In this document: in pieces, positions 9,771-19,660 of the stretch
Layout: each line of letters starts with the position of its first letter
Numbering within the stretch: position 1 is the first letter of the stretch
Source: an uncultured bacterium
GTDB lineage: Bacteria > Bacteroidota > Bacteroidia > Sphingobacteriales > Sphingobacteriaceae
Assembly (NCBI GenBank): GCA_903838995.1
Contig: CAIMAP010000139.1
Span: 1 to 43,704, forward strand
DNA length: 43,704 nucleotides
Reading direction: 5' to 3'
The notes under the pieces: generated by a model
What the model was told of the DNA's origin: nothing
Databases searched by the model: none
Seen by the model: the letters and a program-made list of their open reading frames with translations, nothing else
Made by a program: the position numbers and the translations under genes

Positions 9771-10532
9771 ATGGCATTAAGCGTAAAAGTAGAAGATGGA
9801 TTTTCTTATGTTGAAGAAGGAGAAGGTCCAATATTATTATTATTACATGGTTTATTTGGGGCATTGAGTAATTGGGAACATGTGATTGATAAATTTAGCA
9901 CAAATTATAAAGTGTTAATTCCTTTACTGCCTATTTACGATTTGCCGCTATTGAATGCCAATGTGGAAGCCTTGGCAAATCATGTTCATAAATTTGTAAA
10001 CTTTAAAAAATTGTCATCTTTTACCATTTTGGGTAATTCACTTGGAGGGCACGTGGGTTTAGTATATACTTTAAAACATCCAACATTTGTTCATGCTATG
10101 ATGTTAACAGGTAGTTCGGGTTTGTACGAAGAAGGTATGGGCGGATCTTATCCTAAAAGAGAAAATTACGATTATATTAAAGATAGGGTTGCCTATACTT
10201 TTTACGATCCAGCATTTGCAACAAAAGAATTAGTAGATGAAGTTTTTGAAGTGGTGAATAATCGTTCTAAGGTTATCAGGATACTTTCGATGGCAAAATC
10301 TGCCATGCGTCATAATCTTAGAAATGAAATTCCAGCCATAAAAATTCCAGTTTCACTTATATGGGGAAATCAAGACAACATAACACCCGTAGCGGTTGCA
10401 GAAGAATTCAATCAATTGCTACCAAACTCCACTTTGCATTTTATTGATAAATGTGGGCATGCAGCAATGATGGAAAGACCCGAAGATTTTAATGTTTTAT
10501 TAAGTGAATTTTTAACACAGGTATATAAATAA
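9771..10532 (+). CDS. Alpha/beta hydrolase
   Basis: 'LLLLHGLFGALSNW', nucleophile elbow 'GNSLGG', 'IWGNQDNITP', 'IDKCGHAAMMERPEDFN'. Confidence 0.9.
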   Translation: MALSVKVEDGFSYVEEGEGPILLLLHGLFGALSNWEHVIDKFSTNYKVLIPLLPIYDLPLLNANVEALANHVHKFVNFKKLSSFTILGNSLGGHVGLVYTLKHPTFVHAMMLTGSSGLYEEGMGGSYPKRENYDYIKDRVAYTFYDPAFATKELVDEVFEVVNNRSKVIRILSMAKSAMRHNLRNEIPAIKIPVSLIWGNQDNITPVAVAEEFNQLLPNSTLHFIDKCGHAAMMERPEDFNVLLSEFLTQVYK

Positions 10533-10547
10533 AAAGAAATAATATAC

Positions 10548-11210
10548 ATGTTAGCTAGCGAAATAGTCAATGCACATATTCCAATTTTAAAACCTACAGA
10601 TAGCACTGCAAGGGCATTGTCTATTATGCAAGATTATAAAATTTCGCATTTGGCTGTGGTGAGTAAAAATAAATTACAAGGATTAATTTCGGAAGAAGCA
10701 ATATTATCTTCGGCTAAATTAAATCAGAAAATTGCCGATTATCAATTGGCTTTTTCTCATCCTTCAGTTTTAAGTACACAACATGTTTACGAAGTAATTG
10801 GTATTATGTCAGATTTGGGAATTGCCATTGTGCCAGTGGTAGATGCTGAAAACAACTACCTTGGTTTAATTACGCCCGCAGTTTTTTTAAAGTTTTTTTC
10901 TGAGATTACCTCGCTTTCAAACCCAGGCGGAATAATTGTTTTAGAGGTTGGGCAAAGAGATTATTCCTTAGTAGAAATTGCAAAAATTGTAGAATCAAAC
11001 GATGCGCATATTTTGAGTTCTTATATTAGTTCAAAACCAGATTCGGTTAAAATAGAAATTACCTTAAAAATTGATAAGACAGAGCTTTCTAGTATCATAC
11101 TTTCTTTCGAGCGGTATAATTACCGAGTGGTTCAATCGTTTAATCAACACAAACTATTTGAAGATTCAATGGATCGCTTTAATTCATTGATGAATTATTT
11201 AAATATTTAA
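10548..11210 (+). CDS. CBS domain-containing protein
   Basis: 'PTDSTARALSIMQDYKISHLAVVSKNKLQGLISEE...' and 'HVYEVIGIMSDLGIAIVPVVDAENNYLGLITPAVFL' CBS-pair pattern, followed by a C-terminal regulatory-like region. Confidence 0.85.
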   Translation: MLASEIVNAHIPILKPTDSTARALSIMQDYKISHLAVVSKNKLQGLISEEAILSSAKLNQKIADYQLAFSHPSVLSTQHVYEVIGIMSDLGIAIVPVVDAENNYLGLITPAVFLKFFSEITSLSNPGGIIVLEVGQRDYSLVEIAKIVESNDAHILSSYISSKPDSVKIEITLKIDKTELSSIILSFERYNYRVVQSFNQHKLFEDSMDRFNSLMNYLNI

Positions 11211-11211
11211 C

Positions 11212-12090
11212 ATGAGAATAGCAATATACGGCAGAAAATTCAATGATTCAGCCATTCAACACGTTCAACAATTAATTGATAGTTTTCTTGCTCATGAAGT
11301 GGAGATCACTATCTACGCTGCTTTTCATGCTTATCTTATTCCAAGAATTCAATTACCTGAAGGTGTTAAATTATTTATCCAACACCAAGATTTAGTAAAT
11401 CAAGTAGATTGTTTAGTAAGTATTGGAGGAGATGGTACGATGTTAGATACCCTCACTTTGGTGAGAGACTCAGGCATTCCGGTTATTGGCATAAACATGG
11501 GTCGTTTAGGTTTTTTAGCAAGTATTGCAAAAACAGAAATTGCCACTGCAGTAGATAGTTTAGTGAAAGGACATTTTACCATAGATAAACGTTCGCTTAT
11601 TAAATTAGAATCAAATATTGAATTGTTTAATGGACTCAATTATGGCTTGAATGATTTAACCATTCATAAAAAAGACACTTCTTCCATGATCATCATTCAT
11701 ACATATTTGAATGGAGAATTTTTAAACTCTTATTGGGCCGATGGTTTAATTGTAGCTACCCCAACTGGTTCTACTGGTTACTCTTTAAGCTGTGGTGGTC
11801 CAATTATCTTTCCAAGCTCCGAAAACTTTGTCATCACGCCCATCTCGCCACATAATTTAAATGTAAGACCAATTATTATTTCTGATAATCAGGTAATTAC
11901 CTTTGAAGTAGAAGGCAGAAGCGCTCATTTTTTAGCAACCCTAGATGCTAGAACAGAAACCATAGAGTCGACGGTTCAATTAGCCGTTAGAAAAGCAGCT
12001 TTTCAAATCAATCTGATCAGGTTACATTCAGAAAACTACCTTGGCACACTTCGAAATAAATTGATGTGGGGTTTAGATACCAGAAATTAA
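11212..12090 (+). CDS. nadK: NAD kinase
   Basis: 'SIGGDGTMLDTL', 'GINMGRLGFLA', 'YWADGLIVATPTGSTGYSLSCGGPI'. Confidence 0.95.
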   Translation: MRIAIYGRKFNDSAIQHVQQLIDSFLAHEVEITIYAAFHAYLIPRIQLPEGVKLFIQHQDLVNQVDCLVSIGGDGTMLDTLTLVRDSGIPVIGINMGRLGFLASIAKTEIATAVDSLVKGHFTIDKRSLIKLESNIELFNGLNYGLNDLTIHKKDTSSMIIIHTYLNGEFLNSYWADGLIVATPTGSTGYSLSCGGPIIFPSSENFVITPISPHNLNVRPIIISDNQVITFEVEGRSAHFLATLDARTETIESTVQLAVRKAAFQINLIRLHSENYLGTLRNKLMWGLDTRN

Positions 12091-12124
12091 TCTATTTCGT
12101 TATTTTAGCGCTTCTAAAAAAAAT

Positions 12125-12958
12125 ATGTTCCAAAGAATCGGCTTGTTTTTATTGCTTTTTTGCTATTCCCCGCAGTATTTACATGCGCAGGAGTGGGAAT
12201 TTGGTGCATTTACAGGTGCTTCGGGCTATATTGGAGACCTAAATCCAAGAAATCCCTTCAAATTTACAGACCAGGCAAACGCTTTCTTTTTGAAATATAA
12301 TTTTTCGAGCTTAAGTGCCTATAAAATTGCCATTACGCAAGGGGCCATTCAAGCTAATGATGCAAATTCTTCCAATTCAAGCCAAAAACAAAGAAATTTA
12401 AACTTTAATTCTAACATTACAGAGTTAGCCCTTTTGTATGAATTTAACTTTTTTGAATTTATCCCAGGACAAAGAAAAAACAATTTTACTCCATACGCCT
12501 TTACTGGCATTTCTTATTTTACCTTTAACCCACAAACAAGTTACAATGGAATTACCTATAATTTAAGAGATTTGGGAACAGAGGGTCAAGGCACTAGTTT
12601 GAATCCAGCTAAAAAATATGGAACAGCTGCTATTGCCATTCCTTTTGGATTGGGTTTAAAATATTCATTTAAGAAAAATTTTATTATTGGGTTTGAATTA
12701 GGGTATAGAAATACACTAACCGATTACCTAGACGATGTGAGTGGGAAGTATGTAAATAAATCAGCATTAACATCTACAAACGGTACTATAGCTGCTGCTT
12801 TAGCAGACCGTTCGGCAGAAGTTAATTCAGGGGTGTACATTGGACAAGCAGATTTGCAAAGAGGTGACCAAAGCAGAAGAGACTTTTATATGTTTTCTGG
12901 TGTAACTATTTCTTATGCATTTTTACCAATTAAATGTCCACCATTTAGCAATAAATAA
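12125..12958 (+). CDS. porG: DUF6089-type outer membrane beta-barrel protein, PorG-like (T9SS)
   Basis: Signal peptide; 'GAFTGASGYIGDLNP', 'RNLNFNSNITELALLYEFNF', C-terminal 'RGDQSRRDFYMFSGVTISYAFLPIKCPPF'; located just before uppS-bamA-skp as for P. gingivalis PorG. Confidence 0.7.
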   Translation: MFQRIGLFLLLFCYSPQYLHAQEWEFGAFTGASGYIGDLNPRNPFKFTDQANAFFLKYNFSSLSAYKIAITQGAIQANDANSSNSSQKQRNLNFNSNITELALLYEFNFFEFIPGQRKNNFTPYAFTGISYFTFNPQTSYNGITYNLRDLGTEGQGTSLNPAKKYGTAAIAIPFGLGLKYSFKKNFIIGFELGYRNTLTDYLDDVSGKYVNKSALTSTNGTIAAALADRSAEVNSGVYIGQADLQRGDQSRRDFYMFSGVTISYAFLPIKCPPFSNK

Positions 12959-13701
12959 TGAGTAGCAAAGAACAAATAAAGATGAATGCTTTGCCTAGCC
13001 ATATTGCCATTATTATGGACGGTAACGGTAGGTGGGCTAAAGAAAAGGGAAAGCTTCGGGTTTTTGGTCATCAAAATGGAGTGAAAGCGGTGCGAGATAC
13101 CGTAGAAGCAGCGGCAGAATTGGGGATTCAACACCTCACTTTATATGCATTTTCTACCGAAAATTGGAATAGGCCTAAATTTGAAGTGAGTGCTTTGATG
13201 GAATTATTAGTAGCCACTATTAGTAAAGAAACCAAAACACTAATGGAAAATAATATTCGTTTAAATGCCATTGGAGATTTATCGCAATTGCCTAAAAGTT
13301 GTTATGATGAATTACAAGTTGCAATGGAAAAAACGAAGGGCAATAGCCGAATGACTTTACATTTAGCCTTGAGTTATAGTGCCCGTTGGGAAATAACCAA
13401 TGCAGCAAAATTGATTGCTGCCAAAGTAAAAGATAATTTATTGGCAATAGAAGATATTAACGAAAATGTGATTGCGGAAAATTTAACAACTAAAGGTTTT
13501 CCAGATCCGGAATTACTTATTCGTACAAGCGGAGAGTATCGCATTAGTAATTTCTTATTGTGGCAAATTGCTTATGCCGAACTTTATTTTACGGATAAAC
13601 TTTGGCCAGATTTTAGGAGTACAGATTTATATGATGCAATAGTAGATTTTCAAAATAGAGAAAGAAGATTTGGAATGACTAGTGAGCAGGTTTCGGTTTA
13701 A
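12958..13701 (+). CDS. uppS: Isoprenyl transferase (undecaprenyl diphosphate synthase)
   Basis: 'IAIIMDGNGRWAKEKGKLRVFGHQNG', 'LTLYAFSTENWNRP', 'DPELLIRTSGEYRISNFLLWQIAYAELYFTDKLWPDF'. Confidence 0.95.
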   Translation: MSSKEQIKMNALPSHIAIIMDGNGRWAKEKGKLRVFGHQNGVKAVRDTVEAAAELGIQHLTLYAFSTENWNRPKFEVSALMELLVATISKETKTLMENNIRLNAIGDLSQLPKSCYDELQVAMEKTKGNSRMTLHLALSYSARWEITNAAKLIAAKVKDNLLAIEDINENVIAENLTTKGFPDPELLIRTSGEYRISNFLLWQIAYAELYFTDKLWPDFRSTDLYDAIVDFQNRERRFGMTSEQVSV

Positions 13702-13706
13702 TAATT

Positions 13707-16205
13707 ATGATGAAAAAAATACTATTATTAATTTATTTGGGATTAACTGCAATGAGTGCATCATTTGCACAGATAAGAATTGCAGGCCAAGTAGAAAATT
13801 TTGAATTAGATTATTCGAAACCGAAAGATTTTGAAATAGGAGGGATAACCGTTAGCGGTGTAAAATTCCTAGATAATTCGGCGCTGATAAAACTAACAGG
13901 CATTGCGGTTGGTGATAAAATTCAAGTGCCTGGCGATAAAATGTCTGGTGCTATTCATAAACTTTGGAAACAAGGATTGTTCGACGATGTGCAGATAAAT
14001 GTTGCAAGGGTAGAAGGTAATTTAATCTTTTTCGATATTTTTTTAAAAGAGCGTGCAAGATTATCTCGCTTTTCATTTAGTGGAATTAAAAAATCGGAAG
14101 CTGACGAAATCAGAGAAAAAATAAAATTAATTTCTGGAAAAGTAGTCAATGACAATTTAATTAATAATACCAAAAATAATATCAAAAAGTATTTTTACGA
14201 AAAAGGTTTTTTAAATGCAACCGTAGACATCAAAGAGTTTCCGGATAGTATTTTATCCAACTCCGTTTTATTAAAAATCATAATTGATAAAAATCAAAGA
14301 GTCAAAATTAATCAAATTAGCATTACCGGAAATTCGAGTCTTTCCTTAAAGAAAGTAAAAAAGACATTGAAAGAAACCAAAGAGAAATCGAGTTGGAATA
14401 TTTTAAGCTCTTCTAAATTTCAAGAAAAAACTTTTGAAGAAGATAAAGCATTGCTGATAGAAAAATACAATGAATTAGGCTATAGAGATGCTGCGATTAC
14501 TTTCGATACCGTTTATAAAAACGACGATAAAACAATCAACATAGCCCTTACTATTCACGAAGGCCCTAAATATTATTTTGGTGATATTAATTTTATTGGT
14601 AATACAAAATATAGCACCGAAATGTTAAAAGCAATTTTAGCAATTAAAAAAGGTGATATATACAATAAAAAAGTTTTACAGACTAGGCTAGAAATGAATC
14701 AAAGCGGGCGTGATGTGGCTTCGCTATATTTAGATGATGGCTATCTTTTCTTTAATGTAGAGCAAGTAGAAAAATTGGTTTACAATGACACCATTGATAT
14801 GGAGTTGGTATTAAGAGAAGGCCCACAAGCAACTATCGACAAAGTGATTGTCAAAGGGAACGATAAAACTAACGACAAAGTGGTATATCGTGAAATTAGA
14901 ACAAAGCCGGGGCAAAAATTTTCTCGTCAAGACATTATTCGTTCACAAAGAGATTTATCTCAATTAGGTTATTTCGATCCAGAAAAAATTGGTATTGAAC
15001 CAAAGCCAGACGCTGCTAAAGGCACGGTAGATATACTTTATACTGTAGTTGAAAGACCTTCCGATCAAATAGAATTATCTGGTGGATTTGGAGGAGGAAG
15101 AGCAGTAGGTACTTTAGGTTTATCTTTAAATAATATTTCCTTGAGAAATATGGCCAAAGGTAAATTTGATCCGATTCCAACGGGTGATGGTCAAAAATTA
15201 ACCGTTCGTGGACAAACGAACGGTTTGTTTTATCAATCTTATAGTTTATCATTTTCGGAACCATGGTTGGGTGGTAAAAAACCCAATTACTTTACCGCAA
15301 GTATTTTTAGAACCACCCAGTCAAATGGCTTGAGCAAATCTGATCCGAAGCGTACATCTATTATAATCAATGGCGTGAGCGTGAGTTTAGGTAGGCGATT
15401 AAAATGGCCTGACGACTTTTTCTTGATAAACAATTCGGTGGCCTATCAACAATACGATTTAACCAATTACGGAGGTTTTGTATTTAAAAGTGGTATTGCC
15501 AAAAGTATAAGTTTTACGAATGTGATTTCTAGAAACTCGGTAGACCAACCAATTTATCCTCGTTCGGGTTCAAATATTTCTTTATCGCTGCAGTTTACGC
15601 CACCATTTTCTTTATTTTCTTCAAAAGATTATTCGAAAGCAAGTGCAACCGAAAAGTATAAATACATTGAATACCATAAATGGAAATTTGATGCTTCTTT
15701 GTTTACTAAACTAGTAGGCGATTTAGTATTGAATACCAAAGCGCAATTTGGTTTCTTAGGTTATTATAACAAACAAATTGGCGTATCACCTTTTGAAAGA
15801 TTTAAATTAGGTGGAGACGGTTTAACTGGTTATGATTATTTAGCCGGTTCCGAAGTAATTGGATTAAGAGGGTATCAAAATAATTCTATCGTGCCTTTTG
15901 CAAATTATGGTGCGGTGGGTGCGCCTATTTTTAATAAGTTTACCATCGAATTAAGGCATCCAATTACGATGAACCAATCTGCTACCATATATGGTTTAGT
16001 GTTTGCCGAAGGTGGAAATACTTACGCAACATTTAAATCCTTCAGTCCTTTTAATTTCAAGCGTTCTGTAGGTGCGGGGGTAAGAATATTTCTTCCAATC
16101 TTTGGTTTACTTGGATTAGATTATGGTTATGGATTTGATAATATTCCAGGTAATCCTGGAGCGAATGGTGGGCAATTTCATTTTTCTATTGGACAACAGT
16201 TTTAA
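13707..16205 (+). CDS. bamA: Outer membrane protein assembly factor BamA
   Basis: Signal peptide, POTRA repeats, 'SYSLSFSEPWLGGKKPNYF', C-terminal barrel 'GLDYGYGFDNIPGNPGANGGQFHFSIGQQF'. Confidence 0.95.
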   Translation: MMKKILLLIYLGLTAMSASFAQIRIAGQVENFELDYSKPKDFEIGGITVSGVKFLDNSALIKLTGIAVGDKIQVPGDKMSGAIHKLWKQGLFDDVQINVARVEGNLIFFDIFLKERARLSRFSFSGIKKSEADEIREKIKLISGKVVNDNLINNTKNNIKKYFYEKGFLNATVDIKEFPDSILSNSVLLKIIIDKNQRVKINQISITGNSSLSLKKVKKTLKETKEKSSWNILSSSKFQEKTFEEDKALLIEKYNELGYRDAAITFDTVYKNDDKTINIALTIHEGPKYYFGDINFIGNTKYSTEMLKAILAIKKGDIYNKKVLQTRLEMNQSGRDVASLYLDDGYLFFNVEQVEKLVYNDTIDMELVLREGPQATIDKVIVKGNDKTNDKVVYREIRTKPGQKFSRQDIIRSQRDLSQLGYFDPEKIGIEPKPDAAKGTVDILYTVVERPSDQIELSGGFGGGRAVGTLGLSLNNISLRNMAKGKFDPIPTGDGQKLTVRGQTNGLFYQSYSLSFSEPWLGGKKPNYFTASIFRTTQSNGLSKSDPKRTSIIINGVSVSLGRRLKWPDDFFLINNSVAYQQYDLTNYGGFVFKSGIAKSISFTNVISRNSVDQPIYPRSGSNISLSLQFTPPFSLFSSKDYSKASATEKYKYIEYHKWKFDASLFTKLVGDLVLNTKAQFGFLGYYNKQIGVSPFERFKLGGDGLTGYDYLAGSEVIGLRGYQNNSIVPFANYGAVGAPIFNKFTIELRHPITMNQSATIYGLVFAEGGNTYATFKSFSPFNFKRSVGAGVRIFLPIFGLLGLDYGYGFDNIPGNPGANGGQFHFSIGQQF

Positions 16206-16217
16206 ACATAAAATATC

Positions 16218-16805
16218 ATGAAAAAAAGTGTATTAATTATTTTCTTTTTGTTGACAGCAGCATTTGCAAATGCGCAAACAAAATTTTGTTTTGTAGATAC
16301 AGATTATATCTTAAAACATATTCCAGAATACAAAGCAGCACAATTGCAATTAGATGATCTATCTGCACAATGGCAAAAAGAAGTGGATGCTAAATATGTA
16401 GAAATTGAAAAGTTGTATAAATCTTATCAAGCCGAACAAGTTTTACTAGCCGACGATTTGCGTAAAAAAAGAGAGGATGAAATTGTAGATAAAGAAAAAC
16501 AAGTCAAAGAATTTCAGAAAGCAAAATTTGGTTTTCAAGGTGAATTATCAAAGCAAAGAGAAGAACTCATTAAACCAATTCAAGATAAAGTTTTTGAAGC
16601 GGTGAATAAATACGCAGAACAATATACCTATGGTGCAATTTTCGATAAAGCTGGAGATGCAACTATGTTGTATACCAGTGGGAAATTAGATAAAAGCAAT
16701 GATATCATCATTGCCCTAGGCTATAAGCCAGGCGACCAATCTGGCTCAAAACCAAACGAAAAACCATCAGAAAAGGGCAAGACTATTGAACCTAAGAAAA
16801 AATAA
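16218..16805 (+). CDS. OmpH/Skp family outer membrane protein chaperone
   Basis: Signal peptide, 'KFCFVDTDYILKHIPEYKAAQLQLDDLSAQWQKEVDAK', coiled-coil region; Pro/Lys-rich tail; adjacent to bamA. Confidence 0.9.
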   Translation: MKKSVLIIFFLLTAAFANAQTKFCFVDTDYILKHIPEYKAAQLQLDDLSAQWQKEVDAKYVEIEKLYKSYQAEQVLLADDLRKKREDEIVDKEKQVKEFQKAKFGFQGELSKQREELIKPIQDKVFEAVNKYAEQYTYGAIFDKAGDATMLYTSGKLDKSNDIIIALGYKPGDQSGSKPNEKPSEKGKTIEPKKK

Positions 16806-16836
16806 ATTGTATATTGCATCATTATAAAAAATCTAT

Positions 16837-17409
16837 ATGAATCCATTTGTTAAAATCACATTAGTTAGCGCAATTTGCCTGTTAGGCTCTTTGTCATTAA
16901 ATGCACAATCAACTAAGTTTGGGCACATCAATTCTGCAGAATTATTAGCATCTATGCCAGAAATTAAAGTGGCAGATAAAACTTTGCAAGATTTCAATGC
17001 ATCTTTAGAGGCGCAATTGAAAACCATGACAACAGAATACCAAACAAAAGTTCAAGCTTATCAAGGACAACAAGCTGCCATGGCCGATCCAATTAAAGAA
17101 GCTAAAGTAAAAGAAATCACAGACCTTGAAGCTAGAATTCAAGAGTTTCAACAAACTGCGCAAGAGTCTGCTGCTAAAAAGAAAGAAGAATTATATTCTC
17201 CAATTTTAAAAAGAGCAGAAGCCGCAATTGTGGAAGTAGCAAAAGAAAACACTTATGCATATATATTTGATACCAGTGCAGGTGCAGTTGTTTATGCTCA
17301 GCCTTCAGATAATGTAATGGATATTGTAAAGAAAAAATTAGCAGCTATGCCTACTGCAGCGCCTGTAATGGCAGCACCTGCAGTAAAACCAATGATGCCT
17401 AAAAAATAA
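16837..17409 (+). CDS. OmpH/Skp family outer membrane protein chaperone (second copy)
   Basis: 'TKFGHINSAELLASMPEIKVADKTLQDFNASLEAQLKTM', coiled coil, 'YIFDTSAGAVVYAQPSDNVMDIVKKKL'; Ala/Pro/Met-rich tail. Confidence 0.9.
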   Translation: MNPFVKITLVSAICLLGSLSLNAQSTKFGHINSAELLASMPEIKVADKTLQDFNASLEAQLKTMTTEYQTKVQAYQGQQAAMADPIKEAKVKEITDLEARIQEFQQTAQESAAKKKEELYSPILKRAEAAIVEVAKENTYAYIFDTSAGAVVYAQPSDNVMDIVKKKLAAMPTAAPVMAAPAVKPMMPKK

Positions 17410-17426
17410 TTAAAATCACCATTTTT

Positions 17427-17459
17427 AAAGCCCCTTATTCCGATAAGGGGCTTTTTTTA
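17427..17459 (+). terminator. Rho-independent terminator between skp copy 2 and nuoH
   Basis: AAAGCCCCTTATTCCGATAAGGGGCTTTTTTTA hairpin plus T-run. Confidence 0.88.
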
Positions 17460-17472
17460 TGCGCAAATTTCC

Positions 17473-17480
17473 TACATTTG
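17473..17480 (+). promoter_or_regulatory. -7 element of a Bacteroidota-type promoter for the nuoH-N operon
   Basis: TACATTTG (TAnnTTTG) after the terminator and 17 nt before the nuoH ATG; no clear -33 TTTG. Confidence 0.45.
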
Positions 17481-17497
17481 ATAGATTGTAAAAAAAT

Positions 17498-18559
17498 ATG
17501 GCTTTCTATTTTATTTCTATCGTTTTATTAGGCTTTATTGCAGTTTATGCATTAATGGCTGTTTGGGCCGAACGCAAGATTTCTGCATGGATTCAAGATA
17601 GGGTAGGGCCAGTTGTGACTGGTAAATACGGTTTATTGCAAACATTTGCCGACATTTTTAAAATGTTGCAAAAGGAAGATATTACCCCAACATTAGCCGA
17701 TAAAAAACTATTTCTTGCAGCGCCCATACTTGTATTTACAGCCGTATTTATGGGTTTTGCTACTATCCCATTTTCGCCAACTTATATCAGCTCTTCCATC
17801 AATATTGGGATATTTTATTTATTAGCGATTGTTTCAATTGAAGTACTTGGCATATTAATGGCGGGTTGGGCTTCTAATAATAAATATGCATTATTAGGAT
17901 CTATTAGATCCATTGCTCAAATTATCTCTTACGAAATCCCTGCCGCCTTGGCCATACTTGCCGTAATCATGCTCTTTCAAACTTTAAATTTGCAAGAGAT
18001 TTGCATGCAACAAGGAATTTTGAGCAAACAAAAGATCTACTTTTTTGGTTTTTGGGAAGTAAGTAAAATTGGTGGCTTTTTTGCTTGGACTATTTTTCAA
18101 GCACCGCATTTATTCATTGCATTTATTATTTATTTTATTGCATCCTTGGCAGAGTGTAATCGAACACCCTTCGATATACCAGAGGCGGAGTCAGAATTAG
18201 TAGCGGGTTTTCATGTGGAGTATACCGGCTTTAAATTCGGCGCTTTATTTTTAGCAGAATATGCGATGATGTTTTTGGTATCGATGATTGCAGCGGTATT
18301 ATTTTTCGGTGGTTGGAATACACCTTTACCAAATTTAGCTTCGTTTGCATTAGCAGATTATACCACTGGAACTTATTGGGGAATTGTTTGGATATTACTC
18401 AAAGCCCTTAGTTTAGTGCTTTTGCAGGTTTGGATTCGTTGGACTTTTCCGCGTTATCGCATGGATCAATTAATGACATTGTGTTGGAAAGTATTGATAC
18501 CACTTTCATTTGTACTGGTTTTGTTTTCTGGAATTTGGAAATTATTTATACTCAATTGA
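17498..18559 (+). CDS. nuoH: NADH-quinone oxidoreductase subunit H
   Basis: 'WAERKISAWIQDRVGPVVTGKYGLLQTFADIFKMLQKEDITP', 'AECNRTPFDIPEAESELVAGFHVEYTGFKF'. Confidence 0.96.
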   Translation: MAFYFISIVLLGFIAVYALMAVWAERKISAWIQDRVGPVVTGKYGLLQTFADIFKMLQKEDITPTLADKKLFLAAPILVFTAVFMGFATIPFSPTYISSSINIGIFYLLAIVSIEVLGILMAGWASNNKYALLGSIRSIAQIISYEIPAALAILAVIMLFQTLNLQEICMQQGILSKQKIYFFGFWEVSKIGGFFAWTIFQAPHLFIAFIIYFIASLAECNRTPFDIPEAESELVAGFHVEYTGFKFGALFLAEYAMMFLVSMIAAVLFFGGWNTPLPNLASFALADYTTGTYWGIVWILLKALSLVLLQVWIRWTFPRYRMDQLMTLCWKVLIPLSFVLVLFSGIWKLFILN

Positions 18560-19158
18560 GGAAGAAAAAAAATACATATCAATTAATTAAAGGTTTGTTT
18601 AAAGGATTAGCCATTACGCTAAAACATTTTCTCAAGCCTAAAAACCGTGTCGACAAAGGAATTCAATCGGTTGATTATTTTAGTCAAAGAACTGGAAGTT
18701 CCACGCTCCGGTATCCTGCCGATCAAATTCCCGTACCCGAAGTAGGGCGCTATCAATTGGCTATAGAAATGGACGATTGTATTGTATGTGATTTATGTGC
18801 AAAAATTTGCCCAGTAGATTGTATCGATATAGAAGCTATTAAAGCAACAGAAGATATCGGTAAAACATCTGATGGCACTACGAAGCGCTTACATGCAGCC
18901 AAGTTTAGCATCGATATGGGTAAGTGTATGTTTTGTGGATTATGCACAGTTGTATGTCCCACAGAATGTTTGGTCATGACCAACGAATACGATAGAAGTT
19001 TTACTGACCCTCAAGAATTAAATTATGTTTTTGCGGAAATGCCGGAAGCAGAAGCGGCACAAAAACGCGAATTAGCGGCAGCAGCAGAACAAGCTAAAAA
19101 AGAAGCTAAAGCCGCTGCCTTAGCAAATTCTGCAATAAATAAGGAGGGGCAAATATGA
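18556..19158 (+). CDS. nuoI: NADH-quinone oxidoreductase subunit I (2x[4Fe-4S])
   Basis: CIVCDLCAKICP and CMFCGLCTVVCP clusters; likely TTG start at 18556 overlapping the nuoH TGA; the supplied ORF extends upstream into nuoH. Confidence 0.9.
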   Translation: MRKKKNTYQLIKGLFKGLAITLKHFLKPKNRVDKGIQSVDYFSQRTGSSTLRYPADQIPVPEVGRYQLAIEMDDCIVCDLCAKICPVDCIDIEAIKATEDIGKTSDGTTKRLHAAKFSIDMGKCMFCGLCTVVCPTECLVMTNEYDRSFTDPQELNYVFAEMPEAEAAQKRELAAAAEQAKKEAKAAALANSAINKEGQI

Positions 19159-19655
19159 TTAAGCTCGTATTTTATCTTTTTGCTTTTTTGGCCATTGCTG
19201 CTGCATTGTATGCGGTAAGCACTAAGCAAATTATACGATCGGTATTTGCCATGTTTGCTTGTTTTTTTGCCATCTCTGGTTTGTTGGTTTTTGCGCAATC
19301 CGATTTTATCGCTATTGCTCATTTAATGATTTATGTTGGCGGAATATTAGTGGTGATGGTTTTTGGAATTATGTTATCACAGAAAGCAAGTTTGTCTAAT
19401 GTAGTGCTGCAAAAGAAAAGTATTTCACTACATCAATATTTAGCATTACTGGCCTGTATTGCGCTATTCGTAATTTTAATGTATTTCTTTAATCTGTATG
19501 CGCCAAACACGCCAATACATTATGTTGGAAGCGATATTCAAATATTAGGAATTGCATTGTTAACAAAATATTTATTGCCATTTGAATTAGTGTCTTTGCT
19601 ACTATTGGCTGCATTTATATTTACTGCAATGGTGACTAGAAAAAATAAAATTTAA
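19155..19655 (+). CDS. nuoJ: NADH-quinone oxidoreductase subunit J
   Basis: Hydrophobic ORF, 'AHLMIYVGGILVVMVFGIML', position between nuoI and nuoK. Confidence 0.93.
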   Translation: MIKLVFYLFAFLAIAAALYAVSTKQIIRSVFAMFACFFAISGLLVFAQSDFIAIAHLMIYVGGILVVMVFGIMLSQKASLSNVVLQKKSISLHQYLALLACIALFVILMYFFNLYAPNTPIHYVGSDIQILGIALLTKYLLPFELVSLLLLAAFIFTAMVTRKNKI

Positions 19656-19660
19656 TAAAA

